A stretch of DNA of 64,000 nt from Rhinopomastus cyanomelas (taxonomy: Eukaryota > Chordata > Aves > Bucerotiformes > Rhinopomastidae): contig VXBP01008543.1 in NCBI GenBank assembly GCA_013400115.1, forward strand, positions 165,319 to 229,318. Reading direction: 5' to 3'. A program made the translations under genes and the position numbers. Shown piece after piece: positions 14,701-27,500 of the stretch; within the stretch, counting starts at the first letter, position 1; every line of letters begins with the position of its first letter. The notes below the pieces were generated by a model. It saw only the letters and a list, made by a program, of their open reading frames with translations, had not been told where the DNA came from and searched no databases.

Positions 14701-17700
14701 CCTCGTCTGAAAACTGGCCCTCCCTCCTACCTGTCTGACTTCAAGAATGGCAGGGGACAGTTCTTGCCAGGGGGAACATCTGCTCTTGGCCAAGATCAGT
14801 CCTTGACTGCTGGCTACAGCTGCTTTGTGGGAAACACACTGGGAATCTGCAATTATGTGTTGAATCCAATATGTCCAATAAGCTGGTCTACAGCTTCTTT
14901 GTGTTTAGTCTTGCTTGCCTGAGATTGTGTAGGAAGCCTGCTGCTCGTGAGCATTGCCTGACGCTGCCGTAAACACAAGACTAGCTGGAGCTGTAAGTAA
15001 CTTCATCCTGGTAAAGTTAGCGGTCAGGTTCTTGTTCTGAAGAACCTGGAAATACTGTTGTGACAAAAAGCGTGAAAGCCATAAAGAGGAAAACAATCAT
15101 CAGCAGTGATGTTCATTCTGTGATTCACCAGATAGAATTGAGACCTTATTTTGAAATTAATCAGTTACAAGCTAAGGATGAGTCTGGCAAGTGGTTTTAA
15201 CACATGAAGAAGGGTGGAGCTACGTCTACCCTGCCTGAGGAAAAGCTCAGTCAAACCACTGCGCCCTTCCCACAGTGTGCTCGTGAACGTGTTGGCCTTA
15301 CCAGAGAGAGTAACCCATCTGAAGAGCAGCCTGGTAAGAAAAAAAAAGACATTTCTTAAACAAAGAGCCCAAACAGAAAAGGAATCTGCACTTGTGCTTG
15401 TGCAAGGTAGAACCACGGCGACGTCTCCACATAGGCTAGTCCCTGCCGTAGCAGAACAAACAGAGGATTTAAGCCAACTGTGAAGCTAAGCCCTTGCACT
15501 TCATCTTAAACACAGCATTTTACAACAGAACCTGGCCCATGCTACAAAATCCTTGTTAAAGTCAGCAACTTTACAGTTGCTTTTTAGGTTACAAAGCGTG
15601 TCTTAGCTCTGGAGACTAGTCATTTCCCTGGCAATTTCAGGACATTCTAGTGTTGTGGTCACTTGGTGTCTGTGAGAATGCTAACTGGATCCCATAGCCT
15701 TGCTGAGAATAGATGTCCTTCCAAAGAGGGATCTTGGAGAGCCTCTTCTCTCTCCTCAGGAGACTGTAACCATAAATTTACGTTGTGATCTGCTGCAAAC
15801 TGCATCTCGGTAACTTGTGGAGGGGTGTAGCAGTTAGCCTTTAGGTTTACTAGCATTTCATAGAAATTATATCTCATGCAGCAGGACTGCTGTTGGGTAG
15901 TCTAACACCTTCATAAAGTAGTAAATTCTAGTGGTTTATCCCACATCTGCCCCGAAGTCAGCCTGTGGGAAGGAAACAGAGGGAATGCCTTCTCTCCTGC
16001 TGTGTGGCTCTGCTGCCCATGGAGGGGGTGTTTCAGCAGGTTTCATCTAACTTAAATGACACTTTCCTGGGTTTTTTCCCCTCCACGTTTTTCAACTTGC
16101 ATCAGATTTTGCAGTACAAGTTGTGTGTGAGCACTTTACCAGAACAATAATCTCCAGGCTGCTATTAGTCTGGCAGAACATGAGAGAATAAATCAAAGTG
16201 ATGGAAGAGTAAGAGTAGCTGCAGCCAAAGCGTGAAGCTTTTCCCCTGGATCCTGGGAGCTCTGCCTGCCTGCGGCTCTGTGTTACGAGCCCTGCTTTGT
16301 GAGAGCTTCCCAGACAGGCGGGTGAGGTGGTCTGGAGCATTTGCTGCTCTCTTGTGAGTTTTCATCATCTGGGGAAATGGCTTGATGGTGCCGACCTCGG
16401 TGAACTGCCTGGTGGCGTATGGATGGAAAGCACTGTGGCAGTTCTAAATGTTGTGGTTTACTATGACCAGGGAAAGGCTGAGGTACAAAAGACAGAAGAG
16501 TGTGGGGGTCAGCTCCAGCATCACCTCGATGGCATTAGCTCCCCAGGTTTTGGGGGCTGACAGCACTGCTGAGAGCTGGAGTCAGCTCTGAAAGCCACTG
16601 GGAAAAGTGGGAAAGTAGAGAAGCAGCCCTGGTGTCTACATGCTGAGTGAAGGCTGGACTTGTAAGGCTGTCGACGTGAGCATACAAAAGCCTGCTGGTG
16701 AGTCTTGTGGCTCTGCTGTGGGGTAATTGCAGCTATCTTGCCTCACCAGGAGCTTTAAGGTGGAAGCTGAGGTTAACGTGAACCTTGTCCTATGAATTTC
16801 AGCGTATGAGCGCTACCAGCTCTGCACCACACCAGTGACAAATGTCTCGCCCCGTCACAGGGAGCTGCCTGGCATGTGACAGACTGAAGGCTTCCAGCTC
16901 CAATATTGTCAGTGAGGCCTTGGGTGTAAACTGTTTAAAATCCCTTGTGATGAGTCTGGTGGTGACAACCAGGGACAGGCTGTATTGTTCCTCTCTGGGA
17001 TTTCAGAAACCTCTAATTTCCAAGGGGCTGCTGTGTCCATGCGTGCAGGGCTACAAGCTCTGAGCTTGCGACCAGAGCTGTTTGCAGGGACAGAACCCAG
17101 ACCAGTCCTAAAACCTGCTTCCTTCCTCCTGTAACCTAAGCCAAGGAAACCTTCCATGGTCATAATGATGGCCTGTGAAATGAAGCCCTTGGCACATGTT
17201 CAAAAGGCAGGTGCAGCTGGAGAAGCATGAATCCTAGGACTGGCCTGAAGGACACATGAGTGGAAGTGTGTGCATGTGGATGAGAGGGCTAGAAGAAGCA
17301 GCAGAGCAGCAAGGGTTAAAAGAATGCTCTGCATTGATAACCAAGGTTGTGGCTGACTGCAGTAAAACTGAGTAAATACTGACATATCTGGCTGCTTGTG
17401 ACAAGCCCAGCTGCCTGCACTCTGATAAGGCTCGCGTGGATGGCTCGTCGGAAGAAGGCATGGGCGCACGTAAAGCCACTGTGCAGATGACTTCTTGGGG
17501 ACCCTTAAATGAGGCTAATGTGTGAAACCTTTGTCTATAAGCAGCAAAGTCAGCAGAGTTTAAGAAGTTTTTGTTTTAAGTGGTCAAAAATGGTCTAAAC
17601 TGAGCTGTGAGGAGTTCTGACAGCTGAAAATTATTAGGCAAAGCAGAACAGGAGGGCAAGGAAAGCTGTTGGGTGTTCAGTGATGGAAGGTGCAAAGCTG

Positions 17701-20700
17701 GAACTACTCACCAGCCTCTTGCCTCCACCATTCCCGCTCATAACAAAGTTGATTTCCTGAATATCTTTATGAAGATCATGACCCAGAAGGAGACCCGCTG
17801 CTGAGAGTCCAGAACAAGAGTGTTGTGGGAGCCCCGCAAGTCTACAAATGGATTTTAAAGCTAGGGCTTCCATATGAGGAAGATGACCCCGTAGATTTCT
17901 GTTTGAGCAGCTGCAGTAAATGTCTATTTCTCTTCCAGCCTGTTAGCCCTCACTTCCATACTTCACATCTCCTTCAAGCAAACCCCATCTCTCTGGGATC
18001 AAATCCTGATTTCAATTAGCGCTATTGTCCTGATGAGTATCTGAGTTATTTTTCTCATGTTTGTCTTTTTCCAAGTTTTATTGTTTCCTGTGTAGGATGG
18101 TGGTTTCCATAGATACCATGGATGTTATTTGTCCTTCCTGGATGTGCATCACAGGGAAGTCTGCCATTTCTGCTCGAGGCCGTTGCTCTTGCGTCCCTGT
18201 CTGTGCTGTCCTGAGCACCGCAGTGCTGCTCTTCCAACATGTCATCTTGATATGTTGCCTTGTGCTCTTATACAGCTTCCAGTTCATGGGATAGTGTGTC
18301 CCAGCCAGTTTTATGTCAAGAAACAGTGCATTGCATGCCTATTTTAGGGGTTTGTGCTGATGATTGTTGGAAACTTCAGCTCAGCCTTTCTCTGCTGTGG
18401 GTAACTGTTAAACACAGCAGTGTGTTGTTGTTTTTGTTCTCCTTCCCCCCTTGAGAACTGTGATCAAAGGAAAGTCTGGCAGTGTACCCAGAATTGGTAT
18501 CGCCCTCTCAGAGAGCTCATCTGGAAGTGACTGGTATTGTCTGAGAGTGCTCCTTCTTGTTTCTGTCTTTGTCTTCGTTCTGCCCAGTCCCAGGGGAAAA
18601 CATGTTTCCTGGACTGCGGAGGTAGATGCCAGTGTGGATCACTGCTTGGTATTTCGGGGTCTGTCAGTCTTCCCAAGTCCTTGCAGAAGCCAAGGAAAGT
18701 CTGGACACCACGTAAGTTTCTTCTTCAGGTCTGTTCTGCCCTTATCAGGCTATTTACTGCACAAGCAGGACAGCTCTGCTGATTCAGCATCACAAGAATG
18801 ATGCCAGTGCAGCTCCAGGCCACACTTAAGGAATTACAAAGGAGACCATTAGAGTCACAAGTTTTCTCTTTAGCTGATTTATAAATGGATTTGGTTTTTT
18901 TCTTGCCTCCTTGTCCCAGAGCTGTTAATAAATAACCTTCTCAATGCCTCTGCTCCCCAGAAGACTTGAGGAAAGAAGCTCATGTGAACTGGAGCTCATG
19001 TGCACTGCAGCCGGGCTGAGGATTCTGAGGCTGGAAGGTGGGCTCTGGCGTGAGCTTGGGACCAAGAACGGGTCTGAGAGAGGAGGGGAAATGGGGCGGT
19101 GGCAGGGAAGCAGCAGAGCTGTAGCTGCTCTTTGCATAGGCTCTGATTTACCAGATGTTCATGCTGCTGAGGGCTGTGCTCATCCTAACAGAGGCAGCAA
19201 ACAACCCTTTTCCATGCTACAAATCTGTCCCCGATGCTGGGGTGACTGTTTCACAAACTTGTCACTTCTCCAGCTGAAGTAACCTTCATTTGGTGACTTT
19301 TGATAGTGGAGAGTGTTGATTTCTCTGTCTCAGGATCATGTTTGTATGCACAGGCTAGAGCAGTGAGCAGAAAGCTGAAGAGGAACCTTGGCTTTCCAGC
19401 TTGCACCTCCTTGCTGGGAACAGGGAGCAGTCTGGCGAGGAGGTACGGTGTGAATTCAGAGCTGTAATGTCAGCTTGATGGGCCAAATCGTGGGATCATA
19501 GAGTAGTTTAGACTGGAAAAGAGGAAAAGATCTTCAGTGTAATCAGTCCTGGATGCAGACACTGCAGATGCCTGGGGGCTGCTCAGTCACCCAGGGATGA
19601 CAGTGGTTTAACACTTCCACAGCAGTCAGTGGTGTGTACCCCATCCAGATGGGGTACCCAGGCATGTGTCAGTAGGACAGGCTGCCTTGAACATCTCCTG
19701 CCCTTCTTACCCTTTTGTGCCTCAGCTGCCTTATACAAAACATTTAATGTGTTTTGAACTATTTGACTTGGGAGGGGAGTAATGAACACAAACAAATTAA
19801 AGCCAAACTACAGTTTCAATATCAATAGGTTTCCTTTCCTGAGCCTAAATTCTACCCTGGGGATAAGTTATCTGAACTTTCGAGATTACTAACGTCCTGT
19901 GCCAGCTCATTCATCCAGCCAAATTGTGCTGTTTTGTTCCATGTCTGCTTGAAGCTCCAGACCTTGCACGATGCTCTTCTGACCATGAAAACTTAGACTC
20001 ATATTTAATTTTCACTTCTCATTAACTTTGCAACCTCTAAGAATAATTTCTCCTTCTACCAAGGGTACTCCACCAAGGCTCGTGCCCTGCAACGGGCTTC
20101 AACGCCATGTTTTTCCCAAAGGTTGTCCTGAGAAGTAACCACAGGGTCATTTATTTCCTGCTTTTTGAAATGGAAATTGTGGCAGCATGAGGAACAGAGC
20201 ACGATATTGATGCCAAATACCACGAGCTGAATTCTCCTTGTGGTTTGTGGCAACCCCAGTTACTAAAGCTGACCGCTGAGAAACAAGGACATTTTTTGCA
20301 AACCTGGGCAGTGGAAGCACTCCTCAGCAGGAGAGAGAAACTGTCCTGTGCTCCTGTGCTCTGCAGTGAGGAATGGAGAGACCAGTGCTGACAGGTGGAG
20401 GTAGGGGGGGAGATCGGGAAGGGTTAAACGCAGCAGTTTTTTATGTGTGCAGGCTTGACCCTGGATGACTGAGAGGAAGCAGTGGAGCCACCTTCCTGCC
20501 TGCGCAGCAAGAGGCCTTTTGCATCATCTGCTAGAACTAGTTGCAGAGGGAAGGTGTCTTCTGCTGCAAAGAGCTGCTATGCATGTTAAGGGAGGAAGAT
20601 CTCACTGGGTGTCTCACAGACCTGAGGTCCACTCCTCTAAAGGAGCAAACATCACGCTAGAAAAGGGTGGCACAGTCCTGGTGTAGACAAAATCCCAGGC

Positions 20701-23700
20701 ACGGATGAACACTGCAGTGGTCCCCAGAGGATTCACTTGCACGTTGGGCTGCTGGCTAATGGGCATCATCTGTTCCTCCACAAGTGGGGCCTCATCATCC
20801 GGGGGCTTTGCCAGAGGATCTGCTGATGCTGCACCAGCCTGAGTCTCCAACGGTTTTCAGTCCTGAGTGGGAAGTGAAACTTCAGGAGAAAGGCTGGTTG
20901 CTTTGCTGTGCAGAAATACTTGGGAAGCTGGGGTTTGCACTGGCTGCAGCCGCACGGGCAGCTGCTCCCTTGCCCGCGTGTGGCACGCGGGGTAGCCGTG
21001 TTGTGTTTTGGAAGCTAGGGAAGTGAGCCCTTGAAAGCGGTAGTGCTGCTCAACACAGCAGCAATCCCAGGAATCTGCAGCTCAGAGAAAACATCCTTGA
21101 GGTGTGTCAAGAGGCAAGGCAGCCTTAGTCCCTTCAAGGCAGAAGAGGCCGTCAGTGGAGAGGGCATCCAGAGAAACTGGTGGCTATTGGGATGGTGACA
21201 CTCCTGTGAGCAGTGGCAAGGGGTTTGGCTGTGTTTTTTCTGGAGTTGCTCCCCCGCCAGAACTTCCATTTGGGGGTAGGAGGCTTTACAGTGCTCAGTA
21301 CTCTGGTGTCCTGAACGTGCTGACCCATTGCAGGTATTCAAGGGCAGAGAACAGTTGCTCTAGGGGCTGTTTCCTCTCTTGTGCCATGACATCTCCCTGG
21401 CTGTTGTGGCGTGGGCTGTACGGGGTTGGTAGTGTGACACACGTGTCACCCATCTTCCTGGTGAAGCAGTGGCCTTGCTGGCTTTGACAGCAACCACAAT
21501 TAAATACGTGTACCCGAGAGCTGCCTAGGAGTGAGCTGGGAACAGGCAACCAAAGCGGGTGAAGGTTTGTGCACATTACCAGCCAGGATGTTGGGGCCAC
21601 AGAAGGGCATCTATACAGGGCTGAGAAAAGCTGATGTGCTGGTGGAGCTCAGTGAATCGCAGGGTAATTCCTCAAAACCAAGAGACTTTCTCGTGATTTG
21701 CAAGGCATTATTTCCAGCACAAGAGCCATGTACATTCACCTCAGTCTCAATGAGGAAACGTTGCTGCAAGAGTTACAAATTGCTGCACAAGTAATGAGCA
21801 CATATTCTGTGCTGACGAATAACATCTAGCAGCTCTTAAAAGAATGGATTTGCCCAATTTAAAACCACTTGAACTGAGTCGGTGGAGTGTTTGCAGTGGC
21901 CAAATGGAATTGGTTCACTTCTTAGTCTGTTCCCCAAAAACTTGAAGACAACAGGTGAAAGCTACACTGATTTTGAAATGAATATAATTTCTAGAAGGTG
22001 CATATTGAGGGGAGATAAAAAGCTACAATGAATGCAAATTTAAAGTCAGAAAGCATAGAAGATGGTCAAAGGAAGCATAAGGGAAAGATGATGGCCAGAG
22101 ATTTAAGAAGAACAAAGAAGAACTGAAGGATGATGAAGGAGGTGGAGCATCTCCCTTACGAGGAGAGGCTGAGGGAGCTGGGTCTCTTTAGCTTGGAAAA
22201 ACAGAGACTGAGGGGTGACCTCATTAATGTCTACAAATATTTGAGGGGTGGGTGTCAGGAGGATGGAACTGGGCTGTTCTCAATGTCATCTAGTGATAGG
22301 ACGAGGGGCAATGGTTGTAATCTGGAACATAGGAGGTTCCACATCAACCTGAGAAGGAACTTCTTCACGGTGAGGGTGACGGAGCACTGGAACAGGCTGC
22401 CCAGGGGGGTTGTGGAGTCTCCCTCACTGGAGATATTCAAGACCCGACTGGACGGGTTCCTGTGTGACTTGGTTTAGGTGATCCTGCTGTTGCAGGGGGA
22501 TTGGACTAGATGATCTTTTGAGGTCCATTCCAATCCCTAATGATTCTGTGATTCTGTGATACTGAGCAGAAGAGGAATGCAGTAGCTGCGCCGTTGGCCC
22601 ATTGCAAGTCAGTGTGCTAAAACTGCTGATAACAACAAAACTGAACAGGTGACAGTGCTTGATGCTTCCTTTTTCTCTGGAAGAAAAACAAGTGCCAAGC
22701 ATGTCTACACATGTGTTGGCCAAGAATACTCAAGCAGTAACTCAAGTGCTAAGCTGGGAAGCAGTGGCAGAAGCCATCTTGAACTCACTGGACGTTTTCT
22801 GATAAAACTTCAACCTTTTGGGGTAACAGCAGTGAATATATCATATATAAAATACAGCTTTGATGGGCTGGTAGGAAGTTAACACCAGATGTTGCCTGGT
22901 AGGAGGCAGATGTAACTGATAACAGCTGTTTTATCTGCTTTAAAAACCTCTTTGATCCTAAAAAAAACCCCAGTACAAATAGGATGCAGGCTTAGAACCC
23001 CAGTAAACAGCACATAAATGTGAAAGTCGTCTGTCTAAAGGTCACTGTGTCCACACTGTCCTGCTACTTGTTGGTTGCATCTGAGAATATTGAGTGCTTT
23101 GGTTTGGCTGCTGGTCCGTAAGCCAGAAGAGTCTGTTCCAGCCGAGAGACCTTTGGTGAACAGGCATCGGCAGAGCGTTGGTGGCGATGGTGTGTAGGAA
23201 CTGGGAGAGGGGCTAGGAAGTGGGTATGAGAGGTGGAGTGAGAGCCTGGCAGGGCAGCCAGGGAGGCTGATCCGCACAGCCAGCACTACCAGGAGCCGTG
23301 GGAAAGTCTCCAAGGGGGAATCCGCTTTGTTCACAGGGTGAATGGGGGAATTTGTGGTGGGGCAGCCTAGGCTGCAGGAGCTCCTGCGCAGAACATCACC
23401 CCTGCAGCAGTAAAGCCCACGCTGCAGGGCCAGTGTGAGCAGGGCAGTGGGAATGCCCCAAGCACAAAGCCCCTCTGTGCCATCGCTGGCTGCACAGGCA
23501 GCTGTGGAAGGGAGAGAAGGGGCCTCTGTGCTGCCCGCTCCTTTGTGTCCATCTCTTGCTGCTGCTGCTGCCTGACTTATTCTAGCCTCTAGCACCCACC
23601 AGCTTTCCAGGATTGCCACTGGCTTGCATTTCTTCCAGGAAAACAGGGCTCCTCCCAGTGCCTTGTGCAATTTCCCAGGGTTGTATCCCAGTCACAACTG

Positions 23701-24500
23701 GGATAACTGTGGATGGCATATAGGATGGTTGCTGTGTCTGAATTATGGCTGAATGCACCCTGGAGCTTTCCTGTGGGGAGGAGGGAGAAGATTCATTCAA
23801 ATGCATCTGTATCCCATGAGGAGAGCATAGGCTCTGCATTGGTCTTTGCTAGCAGCAGGGTTTATGAGTGCATCGCCATCTTTTTACTAACTCCCTGCCT
23901 TGTGAACCAAGGAAACAGAGCTGGGAGAAAGTCCAGGAACCACTCCTGCCCTAGGGCAGGATCAGTGCTGGCAGATACAGACTTCATTTATCTGAGGACA
24001 GCTGAAGTGTCTCACTCTTTCTGAACTAAACAACCCACTTCTTTCAATCCTTCCTCAGAGGTCAAGTTTTGAGACTTCTCGTCATTCTTCTTATTCTCTT
24101 CTGGAGTTTCTCCAAGTGGTCTACATCTTTCCTAAAAGGCAGTGTCCAAAATTGGGCACAGAACTCTGTAGGAAGTTTTACCAGCATTAGATGGAGGGAA
24201 GAAGTACTACGAGCTGCTAGAGAGCTGCAAGAATGTTTTTTCTGGAAGCTGCTGCGTAGCTGGTGTCTCACCATGTTCGCTTTGAGCGATGGCTGTTTTC
24301 TAAATGTCATGTTTCATAGAATCATGGAATCATTTGCTCTTATCCCAACACAAGTGAGTTGGGTGTTCTACTCGGACTCTTCCCTACTTATCAAGTTTGT
24401 TTTGAATTCCAGTGTCAGCGTGCTTTTGCTCCCAGCTTGGCAGTTTCACAGAAGTTGGTACACTCCTTTCTCCACTTTCCAGCTCACTAACAAACACACC

Positions 24501-24531
<31 letters not shown>

Positions 24532-27500
24532 CTGTCTGTCTGTCTGTCTGTGTGTGTGTGTGTGTCTGTCTGTCTGTGTGTGTGTGTGTCTGTGTGTACT
24601 TGGCACAGGCTAGTTCAAGCACTGTGCCTGACTGTGTAACCTAGATCCGTAGGAGTCTGCTGGGGTTTGAGACATGTGGGGCTGTGTGATTTCAAACTGT
24701 GAAGTATTTCTAAAAGACAGTGCCCAGAAGAACCATGTTACTTTGCTTGGATGATCCGTTTCACTGACAATTCAGTGTTTGTACCTCAGCACTTACAAGT
24801 ATTTAATCCGGAACAGCATAATCCAGTAGACGTGTATTTATAATTAATTGTCTGTGTCACCACAAGGAGGGCCAGAGATCAGGTCAGTACTTAGGCAATG
24901 ACTTTTGCCATATGAATAATTAAAACTTGGAGCAGAGCCTCCCACACTGTTCTACACAACAGCTGTAAAAAGTGATCCTGAATTCTCATTTCAACACACA
25001 CAGTATCGTGTCCTGACACTTCAAAATAAAACCTCTTAAACCAAAGGACTTCACTTGCTGTGTGTACGATTGTGTGTACGTTCTGGGACAAACCTGAACC
25101 TCCCACCAGACTGAGAAAAGACTTTTCCAATATGTTGGCCTAAAATGGATGATTTACATCACTTTTCAGAAAGATCTTCCTAGGTAGCTTGAACAATAGC
25201 ACGTTCGAATGAAAAAGGCTTCTGAGTGTTCATGGGGTCTGCTGTTTGGTTGCAGGGGGTCTGAAGGCAAAAGTGCCTTTTGGGTGGTGAACCTCAAAAC
25301 CTGACGCAAGTTCAAGAACTTTACCAAGTGTGCAATTCAGTCTGATAAATGTCACAACTCCTGCAATCTCATTTCCCCCTCAGCAGGAGGATAATGGACC
25401 CCTCTCTGCCCACCATGAAGAACAGCAGCACTGCTCCCCTGCACTTTCCCTGCCATCACTGCCGACAGAACCTCACAGGCAGGAGGTCCTGTAGGTAGGA
25501 CATGCGCACAGACTGCGTTGCCAGAGCCCCTCTCTACCCTTAGCTGACTTGGATGGTGTTGGTCTGCCCTGACGGGTATCTCTTCCGACCTTGCTGCCCA
25601 CCCAGTGCTGTAGAGCTGGGTGCAGGTGCTGGGTGCATTCAGACTGCCCTTCAACCGGGGGCTTCTGTGCTTTTTCAGCCGGCAGGCAGGCAGGCAGGAA
25701 AGCAGTTGCTCCTTACTTTAAAAATACAGTGGCATCTGACTCATTTCAAACCATACAAGTGCCGGTGTCTCAGCTCTCAAGTATGCCCGTGTCCCTTTGT
25801 GAAGAACCATAGTTCAGTGGCTTGTCAGCACTGCCTCGTGTCTCTCTGACGTTTGCATGCAGGAGCTCCACAGTCTATATTCTCATTTGATGGGTACGTG
25901 ATTCCATGAACACGCAGCAGCTCTTCCCCCGAGGACTGGACGTGTGCTAGGAAACCCATCACTGGAGAGACTCCTAACAGACTGCAGCAGTAACGTGGGT
26001 GATTAGCAGCAGAGGTAGCTGCCAGCTCATGGGCAGGATTTGTAAGACGCTGCCTTATTTTCTGTCGTCACTCCAAGCTTCGTGGGCAGCAGGCAACGTG
26101 TCTTGGAACTCCCTTTGCTTACAGCATTCAGCAGGGCTAATTTAATCAAATGTGATCAAAGATGGATCTGTTGGAGTTGCAAAGGAAAAGCATTGGGCTG
26201 GCTTGGCACTGGCCATGACGGTAGGTGTGTCTGAGGTCGTGCAGGACCCCACCCTACTTCATTCAGACTGGACCTGTATGATCTGGCATAATGGGTACAT
26301 TACTGGGCACGGCTGGTCTCACTGCAGCTCTGGTTCAAAAGCTCAAGCCAAATCGAAGCAGATAATTCTGTGTCCAGGGAAGGGCTGCTGGACCATTCAG
26401 ATGGAGGGAGAAGGCTGGAAGGGCAACAGTCCCTGAAGAATCATTGCATGTAATTTGGTTGAGAGAATAAATTTCAGTAGGGCTGCGAGCTGCAGAAGGT
26501 TTGAGGCAGAGGTGGAGCAAAGAACAGGCTGGCATTAAGCAAAGGCTGAAAATGAGAGTGTTTCTGACCACAGAGAGGTGTGCCCGGAGCATCAAGGTGG
26601 CACTGGGCACTGCCTGTCAGTGCGGCACTTGTGCAGCAGAAGAGTGATGGCCTTGCAGTACAGCCTCCTGTGGTCCCTACCACAACAGGCTGAGCATGAG
26701 CATCCTCAGGAAAGAGCAAACATCAACTTCAGCTGTTGTGCTAAGCCAGAGCTTGCAAAAGTGTTTGTATTTATTAGCTCCGCAGAGTCACGCTGAGGCT
26801 ATCTGAACTGAGCGTGGCTTTTAACAACACACAGTAGCTCTCCCTTTCTGCTTGACAATCCTAATTTTAGTCCTTAAACCAGCCTTACTCTCCTTTTTTT
26901 TGCATCTCTAAAAGCAGCTGGTTGCCTGATTTCTTTCAACATTTGTTGCCAAGTCTTGTTTGGTGAGAAGGCTGTTGGGCAGCCTTGGCTGTGAGTGACA
27001 TCTCCTGGCGTGCATTGCTGCCAGTGACTTAGTGTGGTGTTGGCTGGAGGAGCAGTTTATCTGTTGGGAGGCTCTGGAAGACACTGGGAACTATCCTGCT
27101 TCCTTGCCTTCCGTGCTGGTGTGCTCCTTCATGGTTTATTCACCAAGAGCAACAGGCTTTCTACAGACAAAATGCTGCTTGCATCATTCTCGCTTCAGAC
27201 ACAAAGCAGTGGATGTTGGATCTCTTTATGTTCTGGGACCTGGACTAATGACTGGATGGGACTAGTGGTAGCCCCTACAATAAAAAAACCAAACAAAACC
27301 ACCAAACAAACAAACAAAAGCAACCAAACTGTGTCCAGGTCTGCAGGGTGCTTAATGCCTGCACAGCCAGGCAGGCTCCAGCACCAGGTGACTCTGAGCT
27401 CTGCAGCGGGGAGAAGCAGCAGCACTCCGGTGCCTACTTGTGGGCTTGCATGACACGTTTGCCACACTTATAGCGGGCAGCAGGGGAGACCTGTCTCTGT

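Noticed and set aside
14356..14922. 188-codon open frame on the plus strand
   Set aside because: No recognisable domain, no CpG or promoter context and no splice-supported partner. It lies within ENTPD1 intron 1; possibly a chance frame.
23035..23670. 211-codon open frame on the minus strand
   Set aside because: Composition resembles shuffled non-coding DNA (Ser/Pro/Leu-rich), with no domain and no homology that I recognise.
24069..24644. 191-codon frame with a long Val/Cys repeat
   Set aside because: It reads through an old CR1 relic and the TG microsatellite; the V-C repeat is simply translated TGTGTG.
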